From contig JAFDYD010000001.1 in NCBI GenBank assembly GCA_018267615.1, positions 18,118-82,117 on the forward strand: a DNA stretch of 64,000 bases, read 5' to 3'. Every line of letters starts with the position of its first letter. Position 1 is the stretch's first letter. The notes under the pieces were generated by a model, which was not told where the DNA came from, did not search any database, and was given only the letters and a program-made list of their open reading frames with translations. A program made the translations under genes and the position numbers. Of the stretch, positions 51,440 through 60,210 are shown in pieces. The stretch comes from Bacteroidota bacterium. Lineage in GTDB: Bacteria; Bacteroidota; Bacteroidia; Chitinophagales; Chitinophagaceae.

Positions 51440-52291
51440 ATGAAGAAGTTAATTTTTGCTGGACTGCTTTTGATTATTGGATCGGTAACTGTGCAGGCAC
51501 AATTGGAAAGTACGGTTCAGGAAGGTGAGTTTGGAATTTCTGCGGGCGCGGCGCATTATTTTGGGGATATCAATCCAGACCTGCATCTGAATCGTCCAAA
51601 AATCGCGGTCGGTCTTTTCTTCAGAAAACAATTTGGTAATTATGTTGCAGCAAGAATAAGCGGTCACTTCGCTCAGCTTGGCTACTCCGATATTTATAAT
51701 ACACAGAATGAATTTGAACATCGGAGAAATCTCAGTTTTAATACAAATATTTGGGAACTTGCTTTGCAGGGAGATTTCAATTTTTTCAAATTTGTTCCCG
51801 GCGATGCCCGTTTTCGGTTTACTCCTTACGTAACTTTTGGCGTCGGTGTGTTTAGCTACGATCCTTATGCATATTATCAAAATCAAAAAGTTTATTTGAG
51901 GCCGTTGGGGACGGAAGGACAGGGAACAGCGGCTTATCCTGGCAGAAGACCTTACGGAACCATGGCAGCTTGTTTTCCGTTCGGTGTTGGCGTAAAGTAC
52001 AGTTTGACTCCTCAAATGAATCTCGGATTTGAAGTGACCTATCGGTTCACAACCACCGATTACCTGGATGATGTGAGCAAAACTTATGTAGGCGCGGACA
52101 AATTCGTTACCCTGCCAAATGGAAGTCCATCATTGGCTGCAATTATGCAGGATCGTTCCTATGAAACCGGCACACCTATCGGTATCGAAGGAAGGCAAAG
52201 AGGTTACTCGAATCAAAATGATTCGTATGTTATGGCCGAGCTCACCCTTTCGATTAATATCACATCATATCGTTGTCCCACAGCTAAATAG
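51440..52291 (+). CDS. DUF6089-type outer membrane beta-barrel protein
   Basis: A 283-residue OMP: signal peptide MKKLIFAGLLLIIGSVTVQAQ, then GEFGISAGAAHYFGDINPDLHLNRPKIAVGLFFRKQFGNYVAARISGHFAQLGYSD, which is the DUF6089 signature, and alternating strands to the C-terminal MAELTLSINITSYRCPTAK. It ends without the usual terminal aromatic, so its barrel is probably 8-strand. The function is unknown; in relatives it always sits between nadK and uppS. ATG 51440 is chosen for the signal peptide. Confidence 0.82.
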   Translation: MKKLIFAGLLLIIGSVTVQAQLESTVQEGEFGISAGAAHYFGDINPDLHLNRPKIAVGLFFRKQFGNYVAARISGHFAQLGYSDIYNTQNEFEHRRNLSFNTNIWELALQGDFNFFKFVPGDARFRFTPYVTFGVGVFSYDPYAYYQNQKVYLRPLGTEGQGTAAYPGRRPYGTMAACFPFGVGVKYSLTPQMNLGFEVTYRFTTTDYLDDVSKTYVGADKFVTLPNGSPSLAAIMQDRSYETGTPIGIEGRQRGYSNQNDSYVMAELTLSINITSYRCPTAK

Positions 52292-52311
52292 TATCACCGA
52301 TTATAGAATTG

Positions 52312-52388
52312 AAATGGATTTCGCGGAATTCTCTCTCCAATAACCAGAAAGAAGCTTGGTTTATTCCGTGTAATCCGCAAAATCCATT
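52312..52388. repeat. Short-arm palindrome before uppS
   Basis: Left arm about aatggatttcgcggaat and right arm the inverted taatccgcaaaatccatt with one or two differences, 16-18 nt each with a spacer of about 40 nt. It is the shortest of the palindromes and is less certain. Confidence 0.55.
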
Positions 52389-52442
52389 AATCCGCGATCA
52401 AAAATGAATTACCTTCGTGCCCTTGAAAAAAAGCCTCACCCG

Positions 52443-53219
52443 ATGGAGTCGTTGAAAGACAAAATAGATTTACAACGTTTGCCACGTCACATAGCCATTA
52501 TTATGGATGGCAACGGAAGGTGGGCTCGTGAAAGGGGGGAGGACCGCTTGTTTGGACATTATCATGGTGTGGAGAGTGTCCGGGATATTGTGGAAGCTTC
52601 TGCGGAACTCGGTGTGGGTTATCTTACTTTATATGCTTTCTCAACAGAAAATTGGGATCGCCCTGAATATGAAGTAATGGGTTTGATGGAATTGTTGGTG
52701 GACACGATCCGGAAAGAGGTGCCGACGCTCAATAAAAATAATATTAAACTGCATGTGATCGGTGATGTGCAAATGCTGCCTGATTATGCAAAGGAGGAAT
52801 TGAAGGAAGCATTGCATCTCACTTCCGGAAATAAAGGGTTGAACCTGGTGATGGCATTGAGTTATAGCAGCAGGTGGGAAATAACCGAGGCGATAAAATC
52901 GATCGCCGCAGATGTGGAATCAGGAAAACTGGAATCAAAAAATATCAATAGTGAAACGCTGCCTAAATATTTGACCACGGCTTCAATTCCGGATCCCGAA
53001 TTAATGATAAGAACAAGTGGCGAATATAGAATCAGCAATTTTCTTTTATATCAATTGGCATATGCAGAATTATATTTTACGTCTGTGCTTTGGCCGGACT
53101 TCCGGAAAGAGAATCTTTATGAGGCAATCATCGATTTTCAAAGCAGGGAAAGACGCTTTGGAAAGACAAGTGATCAGCTTAGACAGGAAATAAAAGCAGA
53201 AAGCCAAAATTCATTGTGA
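52443..53219 (+). CDS. uppS: Isoprenyl transferase (undecaprenyl diphosphate synthase)
   Basis: A 258-residue cytosolic cis-prenyltransferase that builds undecaprenyl diphosphate, the carrier lipid of peptidoglycan and O-antigen. The first motif HIAIIMDGNGRWARERGEDRLFGHYHG, YLTLYAFSTENWDRPEYEV and LMIRTSGEYRISNFLLYQLAYAELYFTSVLWPDF are all present. ATG 52443 begins at the place typical of Bacteroidota UppS (ESLKDKIDLQRLP); ATG 52404 would add 13 residues. bamA starts 88 bases after the stop. Confidence 0.95.
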   Translation: MESLKDKIDLQRLPRHIAIIMDGNGRWARERGEDRLFGHYHGVESVRDIVEASAELGVGYLTLYAFSTENWDRPEYEVMGLMELLVDTIRKEVPTLNKNNIKLHVIGDVQMLPDYAKEELKEALHLTSGNKGLNLVMALSYSSRWEITEAIKSIAADVESGKLESKNINSETLPKYLTTASIPDPELMIRTSGEYRISNFLLYQLAYAELYFTSVLWPDFRKENLYEAIIDFQSRERRFGKTSDQLRQEIKAESQNSL

Positions 53220-53307
53220 ATGAATGCCATAAGCCTTCGCCTGTCGATGTTTTTTAACAAAGACTTTTAATAAATCCCCTTAATTTGCCGCTTTTAAAAC
53301 CGTTTGG

Positions 53308-56037
53308 ATGTTACGAAGTTTACTGATTCGTGTTTTTTTACCAACTTTCTGCTTATTGATGATCACAGTTGCCAAAGCCCAGGTAGCTGACAGCACTCAA
53401 CCGATATCAGTAGATCCAGATTTAATTGCACTCGGTAATTCAAAAACTCCCAAGGAATATATCATCGCCGGAATAAAAATTACAGGTAGTAAATATCTTG
53501 ATGAATCTTTGTTGATCTCAATTTCCGGGTTGACGGTTGGAGATAAAGTAATGATTCCTGGTGGAGATAATTTTAGCAAGGCGATTACGAAATTATGGGC
53601 GCAAAATCTTTTTTCGAACGTTGGTATTTATTTTACAAAAATCAATGGCAACGATATCTACATAGAAATTAATGTAGCAGAAAGACCAAGGCTCGCGAAT
53701 TTTTATTTTAAAGGGGCTACGAAATCTGAATCCGATGATCTGAAAACAAAAACCGGTTTGATCAAGGGTCGTGTGATCACGGAAAATATGAGGCAGATCG
53801 CGGAAGAAAATATCAAAAGATATTACGCAGACAAAGGATATCAGGGCGTCACTGTGGCGATCAACGCCGTCAAAGACGCGTCTTCACCAAATAGAGAATC
53901 ATTAAATTTTGTAATAACAAAAGGCACCAAAGTTCATATCAACCAAATTAATTTTTATGGCAATGAGCAGGTGAGTGAAGCGAAGTTGAAAAAACAGTTG
54001 AAAGACACAAAGGAAATGACTCGCCTCACGCTATTTCCTCCGCAAGACACCAGTAAGTTTGGAGTCAATAAACAAATAACTTTCAAAGAATATGTTGACA
54101 ACTGGGGCTTTCTCTCTTTTACAAAAACAAAGGAATTCATAGATCCATATTTCAGATTTAAATTATTCAGCACTTCAAAGTTTAACGAAAAGAAATTCGC
54201 CACTGACAAAGAAAAAATAATAGACTATTATAACTCACTCGGCTACCGCGATGCTGTAATTGTTGATGACGACAAACATTACAACAAGAAAAACCAGATG
54301 GATATCGATATTAAAGTGGATGAAGGCAATAAATATTATTTCGGAAATATTACGTGGAAAGGAAATACGAAATATCCTGACTCTGTTTTGAGCATGTTAT
54401 TGGCAATTAAAAAAGGTGATGTTTATAATCTCGATAATTTAAATAAAAAATTAGGGAAACAGGTATCTATGGAAGGCGGTGGTGGTATCGGAGATTTGTA
54501 TATGGATGATGGATATTTATTTTTCAGGGTAGAGCCGGTGGAAACAGCAGTATACAACGACACCATAGATTTTGAAATTCGAATGACTGAAGGTCCGCAG
54601 GCGATGATCAAAAATGTTACGATCGCGGGGAATGATAAAACAAAAGAGTATGTTATCCGTCGTGAGTTGCGTACCGTACCAGGTGATCAATTCAGCCGTA
54701 CAGCGCTTGTCCGTTCAGTGAGAGAAATCGTAAATCTCGGATTCTTCAACCAGGAAAAAGTAACTCCTGTTCCTGTTCCAAATCCCGACGATGGAACTGT
54801 GGATATAAATTGGACGGTAGAAGAAAAATCATCAGATCAGTTGGAGTTGTCTGCCGGATGGGGCGGAGGTATCGGGTTAACAGGAACGGTCGGGGTTTCA
54901 TTCAATAATTTTTCTATTAAAAATATTTGGTCGAAAACAGCCTGGGATCCTTTACCAACAGGTGATGGACAAAAGCTGAGTTTGCGTGTGCAGGCAAATG
55001 GAAAGGCGTATCAGTCATACAATCTTTCTTTCACAGAACCATGGTTGGGTGGAAAGAAAAGAAATTCTTTGACGATTAGTTTGTATCGTAGTGCATTCAA
55101 AACGGGTGGTTATAATTATGGAACCAACAAATATGCATATAGCGATACCAATTCGTTGAAAAATTTTGGGGTCGTAATTGCATTGGGCAAACAATTGAAA
55201 TGGCCTGATGATTATTTTACTTTGACATATTCGCTTAACTATACCCGTTATAACCTTACAAATTATTCTTTATTCACGCCACAGTTCAGGAATGGATATT
55301 CAACGAATCTTAGTTTCAAAATAGCATTGAATCGTTATTCGCTGAATCAGCCTATATATCCGAGCCAGGGTTCGAATTTCCTAATGAGTGCTCAGTTTAC
55401 TCCTCCGTATTCTGCATTCAATTCGGATTATACCGACCAGAAGAATTTCAAATTGCCAGAGTATATGAAGTATCGACTTACCAGTGAATGGTACATTCCG
55501 ATTGGTAAAGCGATGGGTGCGGATAAGAGCAGGCAGTTCGTTTTGAAGGCTGCGGTGAAATATGGATTCATGGCGCGATACACGAGCAAGTTGGATTTTT
55601 CACCTTTCGAACGTTTCCAATTGGGTGATGCAGGATTGACAAACAATTTCGGATTGCTCGGTTATGATATCGTATCGCAAAGGGGCTATCCTGTTTATCA
55701 AAACTCTGACCCAAGAGTGAATCCTGATCAGCAGGCAGCATCTCAATTTTTCGTGATGTTCAATAAATATACTTTGGAATTGCGTTATCCTTTCGCAACG
55801 AATCCGAGCAGCACCATTTACGGTGAAGCCTTTTTCGAAGCAGCCAATGGATGGTATGATTACAGAGATTATAATCCTTTCCGGCTTCGCAGAGATGTAG
55901 GCGTTGGTGTGAGATTCTTTTTGCCGATGTTCGGATTGTTAGGATTTGACTATGGAATAGGACTCGACCGCATAGAAAATGGTTCGCTGAAAAATGCCTC
56001 CCGCTTTACATTTATGCTAGGATTTGAACCTGAATAA
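53308..56037 (+). CDS. bamA: Outer membrane protein assembly factor BamA
   Basis: A 909-residue core of the BAM complex that folds beta-barrel proteins. Signal peptide-like start (MLRSLLIRVFLPTFCLLMITVAKA), five POTRA domains (for example IIAGIKITGSKYLDESLLISISGLTVGD; KVHINQINFYGNEQVSEAKLKKQLKDTKEM; YYFGNITWKGNTKYPDSVLSMLLAIKKGDV; IKNVTIAGNDKTKEYVIRRELRTVPGD), and a barrel ending MLGFEPE. QRGYP in VSQRGYPVYQNS is a BamA hallmark (R-G-F/Y). It is followed by two skp-like genes, the usual order. Confidence 0.97.
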   Translation: MLRSLLIRVFLPTFCLLMITVAKAQVADSTQPISVDPDLIALGNSKTPKEYIIAGIKITGSKYLDESLLISISGLTVGDKVMIPGGDNFSKAITKLWAQNLFSNVGIYFTKINGNDIYIEINVAERPRLANFYFKGATKSESDDLKTKTGLIKGRVITENMRQIAEENIKRYYADKGYQGVTVAINAVKDASSPNRESLNFVITKGTKVHINQINFYGNEQVSEAKLKKQLKDTKEMTRLTLFPPQDTSKFGVNKQITFKEYVDNWGFLSFTKTKEFIDPYFRFKLFSTSKFNEKKFATDKEKIIDYYNSLGYRDAVIVDDDKHYNKKNQMDIDIKVDEGNKYYFGNITWKGNTKYPDSVLSMLLAIKKGDVYNLDNLNKKLGKQVSMEGGGGIGDLYMDDGYLFFRVEPVETAVYNDTIDFEIRMTEGPQAMIKNVTIAGNDKTKEYVIRRELRTVPGDQFSRTALVRSVREIVNLGFFNQEKVTPVPVPNPDDGTVDINWTVEEKSSDQLELSAGWGGGIGLTGTVGVSFNNFSIKNIWSKTAWDPLPTGDGQKLSLRVQANGKAYQSYNLSFTEPWLGGKKRNSLTISLYRSAFKTGGYNYGTNKYAYSDTNSLKNFGVVIALGKQLKWPDDYFTLTYSLNYTRYNLTNYSLFTPQFRNGYSTNLSFKIALNRYSLNQPIYPSQGSNFLMSAQFTPPYSAFNSDYTDQKNFKLPEYMKYRLTSEWYIPIGKAMGADKSRQFVLKAAVKYGFMARYTSKLDFSPFERFQLGDAGLTNNFGLLGYDIVSQRGYPVYQNSDPRVNPDQQAASQFFVMFNKYTLELRYPFATNPSSTIYGEAFFEAANGWYDYRDYNPFRLRRDVGVGVRFFLPMFGLLGFDYGIGLDRIENGSLKNASRFTFMLGFEPE

Positions 56038-56097
56038 TACTATATTTCGATTTCTAAAAATCATCTCGGTTTGCAAATACTAAAAATTAAAAACATT

Positions 56098-56610
56098 ATG
56101 AAAAAGTTATTCCTCATTGGAATTTGCTGTTTCGCATTCTTTGCTGCAAGCCAGGCACAACGTTACGCTGTTGTTGATACGAAATTTATCCTGGATAAAA
56201 TGCCTGAATACAAGGACGCGCAGAAGCAGCTTGATCAAACCAGTGTTCAATGGCAAAAAGAAATTGACGACAAACAATCTGTTTTGGATAAGATGTATAA
56301 AGACTATGATGCAGAACAGGTGATGTTGAGCGACGAGCTTAAAAAGAAACGCGAAAATGAATTATTCAATAAAGAGAAGGAAGTGCGCGACTTGCAACGA
56401 AAAAGATTTGGTTTTGAAGGTGATCTATTCAAAAAGCGGCAGGAGCTCATCAAACCCATACAGGATAAGGTTTACAACGCAATACAAAAAATTGCTGCCA
56501 CGCGTATGTATGACTTTATTTTAGATAAAAGTGAAGGAATAACTGTTATCTTTGCCGACCCTAAGCTAGACAAGAGTGAAGACATATTGAAGGAACTAGG
56601 GATCAAATAA
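56098..56610 (+). CDS. skp: OmpH/Skp-family periplasmic chaperone 1
   Basis: A 170-residue secreted protein: signal peptide MKKLFLIGICCFAFFAASQA, then AVVDTKFILDKMPEYKDAQKQL (OmpH start) and a long charged coiled coil (KKKRENELFNKEKEVRDLQRKRFGFEGDLFKKRQELIKPIQDKVYNAIQKIA). Skp holds unfolded OMPs in the periplasm for BamA. ATG 56098 begins the signal peptide. The gene lies 60 bases after bamA. Confidence 0.9.
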   Translation: MKKLFLIGICCFAFFAASQAQRYAVVDTKFILDKMPEYKDAQKQLDQTSVQWQKEIDDKQSVLDKMYKDYDAEQVMLSDELKKKRENELFNKEKEVRDLQRKRFGFEGDLFKKRQELIKPIQDKVYNAIQKIAATRMYDFILDKSEGITVIFADPKLDKSEDILKELGIK

Positions 56611-56703
56611 TTTTCAATCACGAATTACAAAAACAAAAGTGATTCGTGAAACCATAGGAGCACTCAACTATTAACAAACAAAAAAAGAAAACTGTAAACA
56701 AAA

Positions 56704-57213
56704 ATGAAAAAGATTGTTACAATCGTTTTGATGGTAGCAGGCATGATAGGAGCAAGCAACCAGTCGCACGCACAAAGCAAATTAGGTTATATCAGTCTGA
56801 CTGAATTGATACAGTCTATGCCCGAAACGAAGAAAGCAGATTCAGCGCTCGCTGAATTTTCAGCCGCATTGAATCAGAATTTTGAAGATCAGAAAAGAGA
56901 ATTCAATGAACAGGATAGTATTTTAAGTGGAAAAGATACATTGAAGTACACAAAAGCTCAACTCGAATTGAAAAGAAAAAGTTTGGCTGAAATGTATTTG
57001 AAATTACAAGGCTATCAACAGCAGGCGGGTCAACAATACCAGCAAAAACAGCAGGAACTGATCGCGCCGATCCAAAAGAAAGCTATTGATGCAACTCAAA
57101 CCGTGGCTAAAGAAAACGGGTTCACTTATGTGTTCATCAAAGATGCCTTACTTGTTTCGCCGCCGGCGGAAGATCTGCTACCGCTTGTGAAAAAGAAGTT
57201 AGGAGTTAAATAA
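56704..57213 (+). CDS. OmpH/Skp-family periplasmic chaperone 2
   Basis: A 169-residue paralogue of the preceding gene: signal peptide MKKIVTIVLMVAGMIGASNQSHA, then SKLGYISLTELIQSMPETKKADSALAEF and a Gln-rich coiled coil (KLQGYQQQAGQQYQQKQQELIAPIQKKAIDATQTVAKENGFTYVFI). Tandem skp genes after bamA are usual in Bacteroidota. It ends with PPAEDLLPLVKKKLGVK. A terminator hairpin follows directly. Confidence 0.9.
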   Translation: MKKIVTIVLMVAGMIGASNQSHAQSKLGYISLTELIQSMPETKKADSALAEFSAALNQNFEDQKREFNEQDSILSGKDTLKYTKAQLELKRKSLAEMYLKLQGYQQQAGQQYQQKQQELIAPIQKKAIDATQTVAKENGFTYVFIKDALLVSPPAEDLLPLVKKKLGVK

Positions 57214-57235
57214 TTATTTTATTATATCGTTTTAG

Positions 57236-57264
57236 AACGCCGGGTATCCCCGGCGTTTTTTATT
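57236..57264 (+). terminator. Terminator after the skp pair
   Basis: Stem AACGCCGGG / CCCGGCGTT with a TATC loop and a long T tract. It ends the bamA-skp-skp transcript. A TATTTTTG box within the T tract ends 4 bases before the murI ATG. Confidence 0.85.
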
Positions 57265-57272
57265 TTTGTTTT

Positions 57273-58106
57273 ATGCCTTCTTCACAACCCATTGGTGTAT
57301 TTGATTCAGGTTATGGCGGTCTCACCATTTTGCAGCAAATCGTCACGCGTCTTCCTCAATACGATTTTATCTACCTTGGTGATAATGCGAGAGCTCCTTA
57401 TGGCAATAGATCATTTGAAACCGTATATCAATACACGTTAGAAGCAGTAAAATGGTTTTTTAAAATGGAATCGCCTTTGGTAATACTTGCTTGCAACACT
57501 GCGTCGGCAAAAGCATTGCGTACTATTCAACAAAACGATCTTCAAAAAATCGATAAGGAAAAAAGAGTGCTCGGCGTTATCCGGCCCACAACAGAGATCA
57601 TCGGTAATTTTACAAAGACCGGCAAAGTTGGAATTCTCGCAACATCAGGAACAGTTCAATCAGAATCATATCCTATCGAAATCAAAAAATTTTTTCCCGA
57701 CATCCATGTATTTCAGCAGGCATGTCCGATGTGGGTTCCTTTAATTGAAAACAATGAACACAATACAGCCGGCGCAGATTATTTCATAAAAAAATATATC
57801 GATGAATTGCTGAGCAAATCGAAAGATATAGATACCGTGTTACTCGCATGCACGCACTATCCCTTGATAAAAAATAAAATTCAACAGTATCTTCCATCAA
57901 CCTCAACCATCGTATCCCAAGGAGAAATTGTTGCCGAAAGCCTCGCAGAATATTTGCAACGCCATCCCGAAATAGAAAAAAAATGCAGCAAGAATGGTAA
58001 ACGCAGTTTTTTTACTACCGATTCAACAATAGATTTCGATCAGCATGCAAGCATTTTTTACAATGCAAAAGTGGAATCGAAACATGTGCACTTAGAGCAA
58101 ATGTGA
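57273..58106 (+). CDS. murI: Glutamate racemase
   Basis: A 277-residue cytosolic enzyme that makes D-glutamate for peptidoglycan. Both catalytic Cys regions are present: VILACNTASAKAL and LLACTHYPLIKN. PIGVFDSGYGGLTIL (phosphate and substrate loop) starts at residue 6, and LGDNARAPYGNRS is standard. The proximity of a TATTTTTG box (57261-57268) to the ATG at 57273 allows a nearly leaderless mRNA, but the box lies in a terminator T tract and could be chance. The stop lies at the edge of a palindrome. Confidence 0.94.
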   Translation: MPSSQPIGVFDSGYGGLTILQQIVTRLPQYDFIYLGDNARAPYGNRSFETVYQYTLEAVKWFFKMESPLVILACNTASAKALRTIQQNDLQKIDKEKRVLGVIRPTTEIIGNFTKTGKVGILATSGTVQSESYPIEIKKFFPDIHVFQQACPMWVPLIENNEHNTAGADYFIKKYIDELLSKSKDIDTVLLACTHYPLIKNKIQQYLPSTSTIVSQGEIVAESLAEYLQRHPEIEKKCSKNGKRSFFTTDSTIDFDQHASIFYNAKVESKHVHLEQM

Positions 58107-58238
58107 AAATGTGGAAATATGAAAATGTGAGAAATGATTTTCTACCATCGGGATTTTGAGATGTCTCAAATTTGGAAGAATATGTTAGTTCATCTATTTT
58201 CATATTTTTCACATTCCCATATTTCCATATTTTCTTAT
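58100..58238. repeat. Palindrome of aaatgtggaaata words
   Basis: Left arm aaatgtgaaaatgtggaaatatg..., right arm the inverted equivalent (catatttttcacattcccatatttccatattttc), with gaps. The left arm overlaps the murI stop codon. Related to the palindrome at 42976-43070. Confidence 0.7.
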
Positions 58239-58270
58239 TTATTCTATTTTTGTTTGGTAAATTATCTATT

Positions 58271-59170
58271 ATGATGAAGAGGATCGGGTTATCTCATGTG
58301 GCTTTAGGAGTATTGTTATTATCATTTTTTAGCTGTAGCAAAGAGCTTAGTAACGAAGCGTTGGAGAATGGAAAAGGTGTTGCCGGAAGTTTCCGGGCAA
58401 AGATCGATGGTGCAAGTTGGGTAGCAACAAATAACATTTCTGCAACCGTTCTCACCGGACTCATCAATATTACAGGCACAAGCAGTGATGGTAAAACAAT
58501 AAATATTTCACTACTTGCCGGCGCAACAGGAACATATGCGCTCGATGAAAATTCAGATGGACTTGCTTCGTTGAATCAAACCGAAGCAACTGGTCCGGCT
58601 ATCTATGGAACCAATCAATCCTCAGATCCGGCAAAATCCAGCGGAACAGTTACCATTACATCGATAGATCAAACCAATAAAACCATTTCAGGAACTTTTA
58701 GCTTTAATGGTTATGATGATGCGACCACAGTAACAAAAGTAGTTACAGAAGGCGTTTTTGATCGGTTACCATATTCTTCAACCCTGCCACCCGCAAGTAT
58801 AACAGATACTTTCAAAGTAAAAATCAACGGCACTAGTTTTACCGCATCAAGTATCGCCGCGCCAATCGTTTCAGGAAGCTTTTTTGTGCAAGGCGCTGCA
58901 TCGGATGGCAGCAATTTCGTTGGACTGTACATGCCTGAAAATGTGCAGCCCGGTACATATACGCTTGATATTTTCGGTGGCGTTTTTGTGGGACAATATA
59001 GCCCTGACCCAAGCACACTTTTGGTGTCAATGGGTGATGGCACCCTTACGGTTATTGAAAATAATTCGACAACAAAGCGAATACGCGGAAGCTTTAGCTT
59101 TAAGGCCGTCGATGCCTCCAACACGCAGTCGGCCCAACTGACTGAAGGATATTTTTCCGTCGGATACTAG
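58271..59170 (+). CDS. Lipoprotein with two DUF6252-like repeats
   Basis: A 299-residue lipoprotein: signal MMKRIGLSHVALGVLLLSFF with the lipobox SFFSC, so lipid-anchored on Cys about 22. Two repeats of about 130 residues follow: FRAKIDGASWVA ... GTYALD ... GTVTITSIDQTNKTISGTFSFNGYD ... VTEGVFD and FKVKINGTSFTA ... GTYTLD ... GTLTVIENNSTTKRIRGSFSFKAVD ... LTEGYFS. They fit the DUF6252 pattern. The function is unknown. ATG 58271 is preferred over the palindrome-derived start at 58172. A TATTTTTG box lies at 58245-58252. Confidence 0.75.
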   Translation: MMKRIGLSHVALGVLLLSFFSCSKELSNEALENGKGVAGSFRAKIDGASWVATNNISATVLTGLINITGTSSDGKTINISLLAGATGTYALDENSDGLASLNQTEATGPAIYGTNQSSDPAKSSGTVTITSIDQTNKTISGTFSFNGYDDATTVTKVVTEGVFDRLPYSSTLPPASITDTFKVKINGTSFTASSIAAPIVSGSFFVQGAASDGSNFVGLYMPENVQPGTYTLDIFGGVFVGQYSPDPSTLLVSMGDGTLTVIENNSTTKRIRGSFSFKAVDASNTQSAQLTEGYFSVGY

Positions 59171-59354
59171 CGGATTGATTATTTGGAACCTAAAACCAAT
59201 TTTCAGTTGGCAGTAACTCTCTTTTCCCCTAATTTTGCGATCCCTTTCATTCCGCCTGTGGCGGGACGGGTATGGTGACCCGTTCTGATGATTGAACGAT
59301 ATTCCTGTTTCTCAGCAGGAATAAAACAAAAGGTTAAAATAAAAAACTGTAAAA

Positions 59355-59510
59355 ATGAAACGTACATTTCAACCACACAGACGCCGCCGCAAAACGGTTC
59401 ATGGCTTCCGCAAGCGTATGCAGACTGCTAACGGCCGTAAGGTATTGGCAAGCCGTCGCAAAAAGGGTCGTAAGAAACTCACTGTGTCCGACGAATCAAA
59501 ACTGAAATAA
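59355..59510 (+). CDS. rpmH: 50S ribosomal protein L34
   Basis: A 51-residue basic ribosomal protein starting [20 protein letters not shown] and ending [18 protein letters not shown] and HGFR are the L34 signature, and [14 protein letters not shown] is its Bacteroidota ending. It is short of 60 codons, so it is easily missed. A terminator hairpin follows and rnpA comes next, the standard order. Confidence 0.97.
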   Translation: MKRTFQPHRRRRKTVHGFRKRMQTANGRKVLASRRKKGRKKLTVSDESKLK

Positions 59511-59548
59511 ATCGCAGGTGTAACAACACCGAAATATTATTATAGCCC

Positions 59549-59584
59549 ATAGCTCCGGAATCAACACCGGAGCTATTTATTTTT
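59549..59584 (+). terminator. Terminator between rpmH and rnpA
   Basis: Stem ATAGCTCCGG / CCGGAGCTAT with an 8-nt loop, then TTATTTTTA. It would let most rpmH transcripts stop, with readthrough into rnpA. Confidence 0.8.
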
Positions 59585-59599
59585 ACAAAAAATAAAATC

Positions 59600-60001
59600 A
59601 TAAGCAAGAGATTTACACTCGGAAAAAAAGAGCGATTAAAAAGTCGTAAGCTCATTGATCAGGTGTTCAATGGAGGAAGGAGTTTTACTTTTCCTCCTTA
59701 TAAAATAAATTATTTTTATACGCAAACGCCTATTGGCCTGCAAGCTGGGTTTGGCGCGAGCACAAGAAATTTCGGCAGAGCAGTTGATCGCAACAGGATC
59801 AAACGAATTTCTCGCGAAGCCTACCGCTTACAAAAAGAATCTCTTAAAAAGTCCGTTGAAGCGAACAACAAAAACCTCGCTGTGTTTTTTATTTATATTG
59901 GAAAGGAATTGCCGGTTTATCATGATGCCTACAAAAGAATGGGCAGCATTTTAGAAAAGCTTATTCAGATTACGGATGAAAACAATATTGCTCATACTTA
60001 G
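59600..60001 (+). CDS. rnpA: Ribonuclease P protein component, start codon uncertain
   Basis: The protein part of RNase P, which trims the 5' end of tRNAs. The conserved region [27 protein letters not shown] (RNR motif) is intact, as is the upstream [25 protein letters not shown], where the family's N-terminus starts. No ATG, GTG or TTG lies in frame at or before this point; the frame is open back to 59534 or so. I place the start at ATA 59600 because the first residues ([12 protein letters not shown]) fit the family; ATC 59597 is an alternative. The first conventional codon, GTG 59663, would remove 21 conserved residues. yidD overlaps the 3' end by 26 bases. Confidence 0.8.
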   Translation: MSKRFTLGKKERLKSRKLIDQVFNGGRSFTFPPYKINYFYTQTPIGLQAGFGASTRNFGRAVDRNRIKRISREAYRLQKESLKKSVEANNKNLAVFFIYIGKELPVYHDAYKRMGSILEKLIQITDENNIAHT

Positions 60002-60206
60002 TTTGCCATTTATTGCATTGATAAAAATTTATCAATTGATTATTTCACCATGGCTGGGTCCCAAATGCCGCTTCACGCCAACTTGCTCGCACTATGCAGT
60101 AGAAGCTTTCAAAAAACATGGATTGCTAAAAGGAGGATGGTTAACAATTAAAAGAATCAGTCGCTGTCATCCCTGGGGCGGACATGGATATGATCCGGTG
60201 CCTTAA
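59976..60206 (+). CDS. yidD: Membrane protein insertion efficiency factor YidD
   Basis: A 76-residue membrane-associated protein. [62 protein letters not shown] carries the three conserved cysteines and the family signature. It is thought to help membrane protein insertion with YidC, and is typically encoded between rnpA and yidC. Here it overlaps rnpA by 26 bases. No yidC follows; a palindrome and convergent gene come next, so the usual cluster is broken. Confidence 0.93.
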   Translation: MKTILLILSLPFIALIKIYQLIISPWLGPKCRFTPTCSHYAVEAFKKHGLLKGGWLTIKRISRCHPWGGHGYDPVP

Positions 60207-60210
60207 GACG

